This document shows positions 35,818 to 45,296 of a DNA stretch of 64,000 bases, piece after piece. The position numbers and the translations under genes were made by a program. Every line of letters starts with the position of its first letter. Positions within the stretch are counted from its first letter, which is position 1. The DNA lies in the NCBI RefSeq assembly GCF_002836205.1, contig NZ_PJBE01000013.1:744001-808000 (forward strand), read 5' to 3'. The notes beneath the pieces were generated by a model. It had not been told where the DNA came from. It was given only the letters and a program-made list of their open reading frames with translations, and searched no databases. The stretch is from Shewanella sp. Choline-02u-19 (GTDB taxonomy: Bacteria > Pseudomonadota > Gammaproteobacteria > Enterobacterales > Shewanellaceae).

Positions 35818-36336
35818 GTGTTCTCTACGATACGTCAATCTAAGACAATTTTAGCGCATTGTGCGCCAAGCTTGAAATCGGAAGCGGATTTTACCCTAAA
35901 GCTGACCGCTACGCCACAGTACCAACCTCAATTCCTTAAGTATGTCGTTAATTTGTAGATATTCAAACAGACAAATATGTGCTTAAAATGGCTCGCTAAT
36001 ACAGTTAGGGATATTTTTTAGCGGATAAAAGGCCGTTATATTGGTCTAGAACTCACTCTTTATTAGCGACGATTACATATGAGCTTTGCCTTGATATCAC
36101 GACGTATTTCGGCACTATGCAGCAGTTGCGGGCCTAGTGTTATTAGCGTAATCGCCAAACAAACTTTAAATGCACAATTTTGCATGCCTAGAAGTGACAG
36201 AGTTCAAGGCATCAAGTCGCAGTAATTGTTATTCTCGGCTTTGGCATACGGTTCCGCTCTTGCTTCCGCATTTAATCTCCAGAGTGGGACGAGATCACTA
36301 GCCTTAAATTAACTGACACATTTGAGTAGAGATAAA
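35818..36336. other. Intergenic region, 519 bases
   Basis: AT-rich between divergent genes (DUF2986 leftward, yqfB rightward). I see a GAGTAGAG ribosome-binding site just before yqfB. There is no convincing additional gene or hairpin. Confidence 0.45.
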
Positions 36337-36642
36337 ATGCAAACGATCACTTTTTTCCAACGTTTTGAGAATGATATTCTGGCAGGTCGTAAGACAATCA
36401 CTTTAAGAGATAAAAGTGAGTCTCACTTTGAAGCTGGCCAAACCGTTAATGTGGCCAATTTAGAAACCGCAACTTGTTACGGTCAGCTACACATTCTAAG
36501 CGTTGCTTGGGTTAAGTTTGACGACTTAAACTTGTTGCATGCCCAGCAGGAAAATATGACTCTGGTAGAGTTAAAGACCTTAATTAGAGAGATCTATCCA
36601 GAAATCCAAGCGCTTTATCAAATTAACTTTAAATTGCTATAG
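36337..36642 (+). CDS. yqfB: N4-acetylcytidine amidohydrolase YqfB (ASCH domain)
   Basis: 101 residues from ATG 36337, with the frame also open at TTG 36322. It aligns with E. coli YqfB along its length: ITFFQRFENDILAGRKTITL, RDKSESHF, HAQQENMTLVELK and IREIYP. The ASCH-domain catalytic Lys, Thr and Glu residues (in GRKTITLRDKSE and QENMT) are conserved. E. coli YqfB hydrolyses the acetyl group of N4-acetylcytidine, a nucleoside salvage step. It is followed 156 bases later by a tetR gene and is not part of that operon. Confidence 0.92.
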   Translation: MQTITFFQRFENDILAGRKTITLRDKSESHFEAGQTVNVANLETATCYGQLHILSVAWVKFDDLNLLHAQQENMTLVELKTLIREIYPEIQALYQINFKLL

Positions 36643-36798
36643 CCATAACTTAAACCATTTCAATCTGCTTAGACTCATCTCAGCGGGTCCAATGTCTATT
36701 CATAAGCAGGGTTTTTGAATAACGATAAATCATGCAATATCAACATCGAGCAAGTAGACTTAGCATTATTCAAGTGAATAACACTAAGTAGACCATTC

Positions 36799-37410
36799 AT
36801 GACAGATCAAAAAAGCGAACCTGCTACCCAAGTACGCGACAGCCTTATCCGCGCTGCGCGTATCTGCTTTATTGCTTCAGATTATGACAAAGTGAGTATT
36901 CGCCAAATCGCTGAAGAAGCAGGGGTTAATATGGCGATGATCCGCTACTATTTCGGTAATAAGCTTGGCCTCTTTGAAGTTATGATTGCCGAATTTATCT
37001 CGCCAGTGTTACAACGTAGTAAAACGATTAACCAGGGTGATAATCCGCTAAAAATGTCAGATATCTTAGACAATTTTTATCAAACGATGACAGAGACTCC
37101 CGATTTCCCCCGTTTTCTGTTCAGGCTAATGAGTTCAGAACATTCACATGAAGCCAAAGGAGTCATTTTTAAGCTGTTCACGCCATTAGCTAATCTAACG
37201 CCAATGCCGAAGCCGCTGTTACACAAGTGCAGTGATACCGATCCCATGTTGGTTAAGATGTCGATGATGAGCTTAATGATCTTCCCCTTTGTGATCCCAC
37301 AATCAATGGCCGAGCTGCATGGATTTGAATTAGATGACGATTTTTATCAAAGATTAGCAAAACACAATATTAAGTTACTCGAGAAAGGTTTATTTGGAGA
37401 TCAAGACTGA
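36799..37410 (+). CDS. TetR family regulator of the efflux operon
   Basis: 203 residues. The N-terminal helix-turn-helix (KVSIRQIAEEAGVNMAMIRY, YFGNKLGLFEVM) is typical for TetR proteins. The C-terminal helical ligand domain ends at the overlapping stop. Its TGA (37408-37410) shares a base with the next ATG (37410), giving a TGATG overlap, so it is co-translated with the HlyD-type gene. It presumably represses the tetR-hlyD-rnd operon and responds to a pump substrate. It lies in the same orientation, not divergent, as is common for marine RND operons. Confidence 0.92.
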   Translation: MTDQKSEPATQVRDSLIRAARICFIASDYDKVSIRQIAEEAGVNMAMIRYYFGNKLGLFEVMIAEFISPVLQRSKTINQGDNPLKMSDILDNFYQTMTETPDFPRFLFRLMSSEHSHEAKGVIFKLFTPLANLTPMPKPLLHKCSDTDPMLVKMSMMSLMIFPFVIPQSMAELHGFELDDDFYQRLAKHNIKLLEKGLFGDQD

Positions 37411-38750
37411 TGGATATAATTAAGGGTAAACGTTGGTACTTTTTCCCAGCTGTAGCCGTAGGTGTTGTAACGTTATTTTCAGTGATTATGTTTAAGGGCC
37501 ATCCTCCTCTAGAGGAGCAGTCAGAGCAAAGTAAGTTGGTAGACGTTATTGCCCTGCACAAAAGTTCTGTTGTCGCTCAAGTCGATGCGTTTGGCCGTGT
37601 AGCGCCAAAGGTGCAATGGCAATTGTTGCCTGAAGTTGGCGGTAAAATTATTTACAAGCATCCAAATTTAGCCGTCGGGAAAATGATCCCCGAAGGGACT
37701 TTGCTATTATCGATAGATCCGCTCGATTATCAAATTCGTTTAGCGCAAGCACAAGCCGATAGAAAAGCATTAGAAGGTCAACTGATCGGTAAAGGGTTAC
37801 AGCTGGAGAACCTTAAGTTGTCACTCGAAATTGAAACCAATCGCTATGATTTGGTCAAATCCGATCTGCAACGTAAAGAGACCTTAAGAAAGCAAAATTT
37901 GATCTCTCAATCTGAACTCGATGGTGAGCGCCAGAATGTGCTGGTTCAAAAGCAAAAAATCCAAGATTTAAACAACAACCTTAATCTAATGCCAAACGAA
38001 ACTGATGTGCTACAAGCACAATTATTACAAGCCGTTGCGCGAGAAGATGAATCACAAAGCCAGCTCGATAAAACGGAAATTCGCCAGCCATTCGAAGGCC
38101 GAGTTTCCGAGGTTAATGTGGAAAACAACCAAGTTGTTTCGCCACAACAAGTACTGGCAAGGATCAATGGAACGGAGATCATGGAAGTTGAGGCGCAGTT
38201 ATCGCTCGCCGATCTAATGACATTAATGAAAACCGTCGACAAGCCAACAACTTTGAATAAGCAGCTACCCAATGCTGAAACGCTCGGGTTAACCGCCGAA
38301 ATCACCCTTAAAAGTGCTGCTTATGTCTTTAAATGGCCAGCAAAAATAAGCCGTATTGGCGAAACTGTTGACCCAACATTGGCCACCGTCAGTGTGGTTT
38401 TACAAGTTAAGCAGCAATATCGCGAACTCAAAATTGGCCAATCACCGCCGTTAGTTCACGGCATGTTTGTTAGCGCACGTATTAAAGGCAGTGCAAAAGA
38501 CTACTGGATGGTGTCTGAGCGGGCTTTGCATGGGGACAAGTTGTATTTAATGGATAGCGACAACCGCTTGCAAATAATTGACGTGCAGGTGTTATTTCGT
38601 CAAGAAGGACATGCTGCGGTGCAAGGCGATCTTAATGACAATATGCAGCTGGTATTGACCGATATTATTCCCGCAGTAACCGGAATGGCGCTGCGCAGTC
38701 ATAACAGCAATGCTGAGGTTTCAAACACAAACGAGGAAGCTGCGCTGTGA
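37410..38750 (+). CDS. HlyD/AcrA-type periplasmic adaptor
   Basis: 446 residues. An N-terminal signal-anchor (WYFFPAVAVGVVTLFSVIM) leads to a periplasmic adaptor. A long helical hairpin lies around residues 100-200 (QLENLKLSLEIETNRYDLVK, then QIQDLNNN-like), flanked by the lipoyl halves (VAPKVQWQLLPEVGGKI and KTEIRQPFEGRVSEV), then beta-barrel and membrane-proximal domains. It would bridge the RND pump to a TolC-type channel. No TolC-like gene is adjacent, so an unlinked outer-membrane channel is needed. Its stop overlaps the rnd start by four bases. Confidence 0.93.
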   Translation: MDIIKGKRWYFFPAVAVGVVTLFSVIMFKGHPPLEEQSEQSKLVDVIALHKSSVVAQVDAFGRVAPKVQWQLLPEVGGKIIYKHPNLAVGKMIPEGTLLLSIDPLDYQIRLAQAQADRKALEGQLIGKGLQLENLKLSLEIETNRYDLVKSDLQRKETLRKQNLISQSELDGERQNVLVQKQKIQDLNNNLNLMPNETDVLQAQLLQAVAREDESQSQLDKTEIRQPFEGRVSEVNVENNQVVSPQQVLARINGTEIMEVEAQLSLADLMTLMKTVDKPTTLNKQLPNAETLGLTAEITLKSAAYVFKWPAKISRIGETVDPTLATVSVVLQVKQQYRELKIGQSPPLVHGMFVSARIKGSAKDYWMVSERALHGDKLYLMDSDNRLQIIDVQVLFRQEGHAAVQGDLNDNMQLVLTDIIPAVTGMALRSHNSNAEVSNTNEEAAL

Positions 38751-41700
38751 TTGCCTTTTTTGTTCGTCATCCTACGGCAACTCATCTACTGATGTTGGCG
38801 CTTATTATTTTGGGTATAAAGGCCTTACCTGAGTTAAAGCGTGAAACGTTCCCTGAATTTTCGCCGAACTACATCAGTGCACGAGTGGTGTTACCAGGCG
38901 CATCACCGCAAGACGTTGAAGAAAACCTTTGTTTACGCATGGAAGATGCGATCGACAGTCTAGGCAGCATTGTTGAAACTAAATGTGACGCTTTGGAAGG
39001 CGTTGCGCAGATGACCATCAAGCTCGATGATAATGCCGATTTAGGCCGTAATCTGGTTGATGTTCAAACAAAAATAGCATCAATCAAAGACTTCCCCGCA
39101 GAGATAGAACCCCCCATCGTTGAAGAGCTTAACTTTAATGAGCCGATCATCGATATTGCATTGTCGGCATCAACCAGCAAACCAGAGTTGAAAGCGTATG
39201 CTGAGGATTTTAAGCGACGTTTAAAGCTTGATACCAGCATTCGCCAAGTTGAGATCGCTGGCTTTTCGCAACATCAACTATTAGTCGAGATCTCGCTTGA
39301 TGCACTCAAGCGCTTAGGCATGAGTGTTGCCGATGTCGCTGCTCAAATTGAACAGCAAAATGTGCAACTACCCAGTGGGACGTTAGAGACCGCAAGTAAG
39401 AACATCTTGATAAGGTTCGACCAACGAGAAGTTGAAGCGGATAAGCTGGCCAATATCGTGATCCGTTCTAATGCCGAGGGCGGCGTGGTGCGCTTACGAG
39501 ATGTCGCCAAACTGACGGACAGATTTGAGTTAGATGAAGATCATGTTCGTTTTGATGGCGAACCAGCGGCCATTCTTACGGTGTTTAAGAACAAATCACA
39601 AGACTCTCTGCGCTTGAAAGAGGAAGTGATGGGCTTTTTAGAGGCCGAAAAACTACGCACGCCCAGTGGCGTTAATATCAGTACCTCTAATGACTTAAGC
39701 TCCTTACTGTGGGACCGTCTTACCATGCTAACCAAAAATGGTTGGCAAGGGGTGTTACTGGTCTTTTTATGTATGTGGTTGTTTTTCAGCTTTCGCTATT
39801 CATTTTGGGTCGCAATGGGCTTACCTGTGGCATTTATGGGGAGTCTGTTCTTTATGGCGCAAGTGGGGTTGACGATTAACATCATGACCTTGGTGGCTTT
39901 TTTAATGGCGATCGGCATTATGATGGATGACGCCATTGTTATTGCTGAATCGGTGGCATCGCATATCGAACGGGGGTTAGATAAAACGGAAGCGGTGATC
40001 CAAGGCGTTAAGCGAGTACTGCCGGGGGTTGTTTCATCATTTTTAACCACGGTGTTTATCTTTTCTAGCATCGCCTTTATGGAAGGTGATATGGGTAAAG
40101 TGCTCAGAGTGGTCCCGCAAACACTTTTGCTTATTTTGACGGTGAGTTTGGTTGAAGCATTCTTGATTTTACCGAACCACTTAGCCCATGCAGCGAAAGG
40201 GAAAGAGCGTAAAACCAGTCGATTTAAAACCGAGTTTAACCGCAGGTTCGAGCATTTTAGAACCGTCAATTTAGTCGCAGCTGTGGAGTGGGTTATTGCT
40301 TGGCGCTATGCCTTTATGGGCGCAGTTATTAGTTTGTTGCTGATATCAGTATCGTTAGCTGCGGGGGGAATGGTTAAGTTTATTGCCTTTCCTGAGCTTG
40401 ATGGTGATGTGGTGGAGGCGCGAATAATTTTGCCGCCGGGTTCTACATTAGCGCAAACAGACTTCGTGGTTGCCAAGATTGTTAGCGCAGCACAGGTGTT
40501 GAATGAGAAATACAGCAAAAATGAAGATGGTCAGCCGTTAATTAAGCATATTACGCAGCGGTTTAACTTCAATAGTGATGCTAACGAGAGTGGCGCGCAT
40601 GTGGCGACGGTTAAGATCGACCTGCTCAGTGCCGAGGTGCGGCAAACACGGATAAACACCTTTATCCGTGAATGGGAGCAAGGCGTAGGCGAATTAGCTG
40701 ATCCCATTGCCATTGTGTATAAACAGCCGAAAATGGGACCCGCGGGCCGCGCAATAGACATACGTCTGCGAGGTGATAATTTGCAGCAGCTTAAATCAGC
40801 GTCAATTGATGTGCAGCAATACATTAGTGGTTTTAACGGTGTATCGGGTGTCATGGACAGTATGCGTCCTGGTAAGTCTGAAATCTTAATGACCTTAAAG
40901 CCCGGTGCAGAGGCATTTGGTGTCAACGGCATGATGTTAGCGAGCCAATTGAGGGGCGCTTATTTTCATCAAACAGCAGATTACATTCAAGTGGGTCCAG
41001 AGAGTATTCAGATAGATGTGCAACTCGATAAAGGCGACGCTGCAAAACTTGAAAACCTGGCTAACTTTCCTATTACTCTCAATACGTCTGGCGAACAGGT
41101 ACCGCTGTCAGCCGTGGCAGATTTCACTTGGCAACGTAATTACGTCAAAATTTCACGTTTAGACGGTATGCGCTTTGTGACGATCACTGGTGAAGTGGAT
41201 ACTCATCTAGCCAATGGGGGAGAAATTAACACCGCATTTAAAGAGGAACTATTACCCAAGCTATTAACGCGTTACCCAGGAGTGCGGGTCAGTTTTGAAG
41301 GTGAAGTCAAAGAAAGTTCCACGACTCGAAACTCAATGGTGTCCGGCTTTATTCTGGGGCTATTGGGGGTATTTGCTATCTTGAGTTTACAGTTTAAGAG
41401 CTACCTTGAGCCGTTAGTGGTGATGGCGGTTATACCGTTAGGCCTTATCGGTGTTTTCTGGGGACATTTACTGCTTGGGTTTTCCATGAGTATGCCTTCG
41501 ATAATGGGATTTATTGCGTTGTCCGGAGTGGTGGTTAATGACTCGATATTACTAGTGCAATATATTCGTTTTCATGTGGATGAAGGGCAATCTGTGCATG
41601 AGGCGGTAGTGAGTGCCAGTAAGGAGCGCTTTAGAGCCGTGTTTATTACGTCACTGACCACTGCAGCGGGTATGTTACCGCTGCTACTTGAAACGAGTAT

Positions 41701-41857
41701 TCAGGCGCAAGTATTGCAGCCATTAGTCATCTCAATGGTGTTTGGTATTTTTGCCTCGACCGCGCTGGTGCTATTTATGGTACCTGCTTGTTACGCAATA
41801 TTAGAGGACTTTGGCAAAGTGAGTTTTAGCGCTAAAGATAATGAGCTAAGGGCATAG
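38747..41857 (+). CDS. RND family efflux transporter permease
   Basis: 1036 residues, the full length of an AcrB-like inner-membrane pump. Twelve membrane helices are visible in two sets of six, with the two large periplasmic loops between. Motif AFLMAIGIMMDDAIVIAESV carries the two acidic residues (D-D) of TM4 that relay protons. PLGLIGVFWGHLLLGF and SGVVVNDSILLVQYI mark the second half. Substrate cannot be predicted. It is translationally coupled to the adaptor gene, and a strong terminator at 41862-41895 ends the operon. Confidence 0.95.
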   Translation: MIAFFVRHPTATHLLMLALIILGIKALPELKRETFPEFSPNYISARVVLPGASPQDVEENLCLRMEDAIDSLGSIVETKCDALEGVAQMTIKLDDNADLGRNLVDVQTKIASIKDFPAEIEPPIVEELNFNEPIIDIALSASTSKPELKAYAEDFKRRLKLDTSIRQVEIAGFSQHQLLVEISLDALKRLGMSVADVAAQIEQQNVQLPSGTLETASKNILIRFDQREVEADKLANIVIRSNAEGGVVRLRDVAKLTDRFELDEDHVRFDGEPAAILTVFKNKSQDSLRLKEEVMGFLEAEKLRTPSGVNISTSNDLSSLLWDRLTMLTKNGWQGVLLVFLCMWLFFSFRYSFWVAMGLPVAFMGSLFFMAQVGLTINIMTLVAFLMAIGIMMDDAIVIAESVASHIERGLDKTEAVIQGVKRVLPGVVSSFLTTVFIFSSIAFMEGDMGKVLRVVPQTLLLILTVSLVEAFLILPNHLAHAAKGKERKTSRFKTEFNRRFEHFRTVNLVAAVEWVIAWRYAFMGAVISLLLISVSLAAGGMVKFIAFPELDGDVVEARIILPPGSTLAQTDFVVAKIVSAAQVLNEKYSKNEDGQPLIKHITQRFNFNSDANESGAHVATVKIDLLSAEVRQTRINTFIREWEQGVGELADPIAIVYKQPKMGPAGRAIDIRLRGDNLQQLKSASIDVQQYISGFNGVSGVMDSMRPGKSEILMTLKPGAEAFGVNGMMLASQLRGAYFHQTADYIQVGPESIQIDVQLDKGDAAKLENLANFPITLNTSGEQVPLSAVADFTWQRNYVKISRLDGMRFVTITGEVDTHLANGGEINTAFKEELLPKLLTRYPGVRVSFEGEVKESSTTRNSMVSGFILGLLGVFAILSLQFKSYLEPLVVMAVIPLGLIGVFWGHLLLGFSMSMPSIMGFIALSGVVVNDSILLVQYIRFHVDEGQSVHEAVVSASKERFRAVFITSLTTAAGMLPLLLETSIQAQVLQPLVISMVFGIFASTALVLFMVPACYAILEDFGKVSFSAKDNELRA

Positions 41858-41861
41858 TACG

Positions 41862-41895
41862 GATAACAAGGGTCTCTTTTAAGGCCCTTGTTATC
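41862..41895. terminator. Bidirectional terminator after the RND operon
   Basis: Perfect 11-bp stem GATAACAAGGG/CCCTTGTTATC, loop of 12 bases, five bases past the RND stop and seven before the convergent lipoprotein gene stop. Confidence 0.85.
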
Positions 41896-41901
41896 GCTGT
41901 G

Positions 41902-42327
41902 TTAAGAATCAAATCTGGCGATATCCTTCTCAGTGGCCCCTTCTTTGCACTCGCCTCGAATACTGCCACGGTCATACTGAATGGAACGGCTGATCTCGAT
42001 ATAACCTTCTCTGCAATATCCGGTCATCTCAATTGTCTGGCCAAGACCGTGTTCAATTTTCTGAGTCCAGGCCGTTAAATCCGGTCCTTGATAACGTTTT
42101 TTAGCGCGTTTCTTTTGTGATGCTCGCTGTTCATGAGGCAGAGGAGCTTGCTGAGCATTATTATCTTGAACGAGCTTAGCGCGATAGGTGAATAGTTTTA
42201 AGCCATTACTTTTGATATCTGTTTTAAATGAATCAGTGAGTTGACCTGCGAACTCTTCCGGCACTATTTCGCTAGTAAAGCTGCAGGCTGAAAGTAATAA
42301 AATTAACAGTAGAGGGTATTTTTTCAT
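41902..42327 (-). CDS. Small lipoprotein of unknown function
   Basis: 141 residues with a lipobox (LLLSAC, cysteine 15) after a short signal (MKKYPLLLILL). The +2 residue is Ser, predicting outer-membrane location. The remainder is basic (residues 60-100, SQKKRAKKRYQG) with two cysteines near the end (YCREG and GECKEG) that could form a disulfide. No family recognised. It converges on the RND operon. Confidence 0.78.
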   Translation of the reverse strand: MKKYPLLLILLLSACSFTSEIVPEEFAGQLTDSFKTDIKSNGLKLFTYRAKLVQDNNAQQAPLPHEQRASQKKRAKKRYQGPDLTAWTQKIEHGLGQTIEMTGYCREGYIEISRSIQYDRGSIRGECKEGATEKDIARFDS

Positions 42328-42716
42328 TATTGTTTTTATGTTAATAATTGGTTTCTATTGGTCAGCATAACGTATATTTAAGCAAGTTAGCAGGGGCTTT
42401 AGCTGTTTTTACATTAGGCTACTTTTGTATTAGAGGGCTTGGAGGCGGTATTTACTGATGACGGTGTATCTTACTACACTTGTCAGCAGTGTTAATTGTC
42501 ACGTTTGCAATCAATACTCGATGGTTTATCAACGTCAGTGTCCACATCTGGGTACAATTTATAGAGTTGGTGATACTTCTACAGATGTTTGGTTGGTGTA
42601 TAGGCAACACTATATTTGTTATATACCAACACCATTGGCTGTGTGATGCATCATCACTGACGACTGGGAAAATGTATTTGGGCATGCAATAACGGCCTTT
42701 AGTGAGGGGGGCTCGT
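42328..42716. other. Intergenic region, 389 bases
   Basis: Between two minus-strand genes. Several short frames exist on both strands (for example 42458-42646), but they overlap each other, lack ribosome-binding sites and have Cys/His/Tyr-rich products typical of non-coding DNA. I see nothing functional that I can name. Confidence 0.45.
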
Positions 42717-43124
42717 TTAGCTTCTCGATTGAGGGTATCTAACGCAAGTGTCATTTAAGGCTAACCACTTTAGCTGGCTGTCAGTGTGAATATGGTAGCT
42801 GGGCTGAACAGCATTTGGTTCATCCAGTGATACGATAGACAATGTTAGATAGCTGGGATGACGAGTATCTCTAAAGGTTAATTGCGAACCACAATGATGA
42901 CAAAAACCCCGCCTTACAAACTCTGATGATGTAAATTCGGTTACCGAACCCACTAACCAGCTCACCTCATCGATATTAAAGTCCATCCACGCACCTAATA
43001 CAGAACCCGTGCTCTTTTGGCATTGACGACAATGGCAAAAATCAGCGGAAAATGGTGTTGCCGTTAACTGATATCGTATTGCGCCGCAAAGGCAACCGCC
43101 TTGTTGTAAACCTGCTATTGTCAT
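42717..43124 (-). CDS. GFA family zinc protein
   Basis: 135 residues from ATG 43124, chosen because GGGGGAG lies nine bases upstream; the frame also opens at 43196. The seven zinc-ligand cysteines of the glutathione-dependent formaldehyde-activating (GFA) family are present: GGCLCGAIRY, CHCRQCQKS and FCHHCGSQL. GFA proteins bind two zinc ions. Only a few act on S-hydroxymethylglutathione, so the substrate is uncertain. It stands alone on the minus strand. Confidence 0.9.
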   Translation of the reverse strand: MTIAGLQQGGCLCGAIRYQLTATPFSADFCHCRQCQKSTGSVLGAWMDFNIDEVSWLVGSVTEFTSSEFVRRGFCHHCGSQLTFRDTRHPSYLTLSIVSLDEPNAVQPSYHIHTDSQLKWLALNDTCVRYPQSRS

Positions 43125-43436
43125 CAATCTCCCCCTGACTATTAGTTTTATAAGTGTGAGTGATTTCACCATATCCTGATTTATTATCTTTGTCATATAC
43201 AGGTGCCTTCAGCGAGTAGAGTGTACGTTAGAACGCAATAAAGATTGCTAATAATAGTCACTCTCATCTGTTAGCGCAGCGTTAAACTCCCCCTAGCGTA
43301 CTTTTGTGGTGATGTAACCCACCCCGTGGTAGTTAACACCATGACTTGGCTCACATATACTGACAATAATGTTAATCACTTGTTGTACTTTGTGACGGTT
43401 TTGGCAGACTGAAGTTGTAGCCCCAAAGGAGTGAGT
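43125..43436. promoter_or_regulatory. Divergent region GFA gene/DUF1538 operon
   Basis: 312 bases. The stretch TAATAATAGTCACTCTCATC (43249-43268) differs at only three of twenty positions from a similar box upstream of the TonB-dependent receptor gene (62935-62954). If both are Fur-type boxes, one of the flanking genes here may be iron-regulated. The AAAGGAG at 43425-43431 is the ribosome-binding site for ATG 43437. Confidence 0.4.
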
Positions 43437-44171
43437 ATGGCTTCAATTCTTCAGTTGTTAAAAGCAATGCTAAATAGCTTTAAAGATCTTATCCCAATCA
43501 TTTTGGTGGTCAGTTTTTTTGAGATATTTGTGTTGCATCAAGCGCCAGATAATCTGTTCTCTATTCTAATCGGTCTTATTTTCATCGTTGTTGGATTAAC
43601 TTTTTTTGTGTTTGGCCTTGAAATGGGGCTGTTTCCGATAGGTGAGTCTCTAGCGCAAGCATTGGCGAGAAAGGGCAGCGTATTTTGGCTGGTAGTGTTC
43701 TCATTTTCGCTAGGGTTTGGTACCACACTGGCCGAACCCGCCTTAACCGCGGTCGCTAATGAAGCAGCTGAGGTTGCCGCAGAGGCAGGCGCCATTGTTA
43801 AGAGTGAAGCTTCAATGGACAGTTATGCTATGGGGCTTAGACTCACCGTCGCTTTATCGGTGGGGCTTGCAATCCTATTAGGCGTGGTGCGAATTTTAAA
43901 AGGCTGGCCAATTCATTACATTATTATTGCTGGCTATATCTTGGTGATGCTGCTGACCTCATTTGCACCAGAGAGCATTATTGGCATCGCCTATGATTCT
44001 GGCGGCGTGACCACCTCAACCATCACAGTGCCCTTAGTTACCGCGCTCGGCGTTGGGTTAGCCAGTGTCATTAAAGGGCGCAACCCGATGTTAGATGGCT
44101 TCGGTTTAATCGCTTTCGCCAGTTTAATGCCGATGATATTCGTACTTATTTACGGAATGGTGGTGCTGTAA
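43437..44171 (+). CDS. DUF1538 membrane protein, first subunit (UmpA-like)
   Basis: 244 residues from ATG 43437, favoured over GTG 43431 by the spacing of AAAGGAG. Six or more membrane helices. Two conserved motifs are shared with the next gene: GLxxxLFPIGE (GLEMGLFPIGES) and YDSGGVTTSTITVPLVTALG followed by NPMLDGFGLIAFASL. Paired DUF1538 proteins from Halomonas were reported (UmpA and UmpB) to act together as a Na+(Li+,K+)/H+ antiporter, which is my basis for the name. Its stop overlaps the next start (TAATG), so the two are translated together. Confidence 0.85.
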   Translation: MASILQLLKAMLNSFKDLIPIILVVSFFEIFVLHQAPDNLFSILIGLIFIVVGLTFFVFGLEMGLFPIGESLAQALARKGSVFWLVVFSFSLGFGTTLAEPALTAVANEAAEVAAEAGAIVKSEASMDSYAMGLRLTVALSVGLAILLGVVRILKGWPIHYIIIAGYILVMLLTSFAPESIIGIAYDSGGVTTSTITVPLVTALGVGLASVIKGRNPMLDGFGLIAFASLMPMIFVLIYGMVVL

Positions 44172-44956
44172 TGGAGATGCTGTTAAAGGTACTTAACACC
44201 TTGATGTTAACCGCGCGTGATGTCGTGCCCATCGCAATTATTCTATTTGGCTTCCAGCTGGGGGTGTTAAAACGTCCTATTGCCAACTGGCGCAAAGTCG
44301 CCGCGGGTTTCGTTTACGTTATTCTAGGCTTGAGCTTTTTCTTAGTCGGTTTAGAACTGGCGCTATTTCCCATCGGCGAGGCAATGGCAGAACAACTGAC
44401 CTCACCCGCGTTCATCCATGCCGACGACCCCTCTATTACCATCAACGCATGGCAAGATTACTACTGGGTTTATATCTTTGCTGCAGCCATTGGTTTTAGT
44501 ACCACGATTGCTGAGCCCTCGCTCATTGCGGTGGCCATTAAAGCCAATGAAGTCTCTGGCGGCACTATTAGTATTCAGGGGTTACGGATCTCCGTAGCCA
44601 TTGGTGTCGCCTTTGGGATCAGCCTTGGTTGCTTTCGAATTGTGGTTGGCGATCCCATTCACTACTATATCTTAGGAGGCTATATTATCGTGGTGATCCA
44701 GACTTTTTACGCTCCAAAAATGATTGTGCCATTGGCGTATGACTCTGGCGGCGTAACAACCTCCACCGTTACCGTGCCTCTGGTGGCTGCACTGGGGTTA
44801 GGGCTAGCGACCAACGTCGATGGTCGTAACCCGCTGATTGATGGTTTTGGCTTAATTGCTTTTGCCAGCTTATTTCCGATAATCAGCGTGATGGCTTATG
44901 CCCAACTGGTTGAATACAAAAATAGAGCTCAAAAGGAGCGAAATAATGCGCTTTAA
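44171..44956 (+). CDS. DUF1538 membrane protein, second subunit (UmpB-like)
   Basis: 261 residues, about eight membrane helices, clearly homologous to the preceding gene product: GLELALFPIGEAMAE, YDSGGVTTSTVTVPLVAALG and NPLIDGFGLIAFASLFP recur at matching positions. The two probably form one heteromeric transporter, by analogy with the UmpAB cation/proton antiporter. Its last codons overlap the start of the P-II-like gene, so four proteins come from one mRNA. The extra 17 residues at the end are charged (EYKNRAQKERNNAL). Confidence 0.85.
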   Translation: MEMLLKVLNTLMLTARDVVPIAIILFGFQLGVLKRPIANWRKVAAGFVYVILGLSFFLVGLELALFPIGEAMAEQLTSPAFIHADDPSITINAWQDYYWVYIFAAAIGFSTTIAEPSLIAVAIKANEVSGGTISIQGLRISVAIGVAFGISLGCFRIVVGDPIHYYILGGYIIVVIQTFYAPKMIVPLAYDSGGVTTSTVTVPLVAALGLGLATNVDGRNPLIDGFGLIAFASLFPIISVMAYAQLVEYKNRAQKERNNAL

Positions 44957-45296
44957 ACTCATTATTGTCTTTATTGACGATGCCTGTACCGACGACATAC
45001 TTGATGCAGCAAGAAGCAAAGGCGCCACCGGTGCTACTGTGATTAATCATGCTCGTGGCGAAGGGCTCAAGAAGCAAAAAACCTTTATGGGCTTGTCACT
45101 CGATATTCAGCGCGATGTGGTGTTGTTGCTGGTGGAAGAGCACCTTAGCCGAGCAATTCTAGAAACAGTCAATAAAGTTGGAGGTTTTGATAACGACTCC
45201 GGAAAAGGCATCGCTATTCAAATTGATGTAGAAGATGCCGTTGGTGTTGCGCACCAAGTACAACAATTGAGCCATGATATTGAGGACCAGATATGA
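44946..45296 (+). CDS. P-II-like signalling protein
   Basis: 116 residues from ATG 44946, with AAAGGAG upstream inside the previous gene. It opens MRFKLIIVFIDDACTDDI and has RSKGATGATVINHARGEG, a P-II-like beta-alpha-beta pattern in which the T-loop region is shortened and the usual uridylylated tyrosine is absent. So it is not GlnB or GlnK. A nucleotide-sensing role controlling the DUF1538 transporter is likely by analogy with other transporter-linked P-II-like proteins. Its stop overlaps the CBS gene start (ATGA). Confidence 0.82.
   Translation: MRFKLIIVFIDDACTDDILDAARSKGATGATVINHARGEGLKKQKTFMGLSLDIQRDVVLLLVEEHLSRAILETVNKVGGFDNDSGKGIAIQIDVEDAVGVAHQVQQLSHDIEDQI

Noticed and set aside
42452..42754. 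Frames between the lipoprotein and GFA genes
   Set aside because: Overlapping frames on both strands, no start signals and no recognisable residues.
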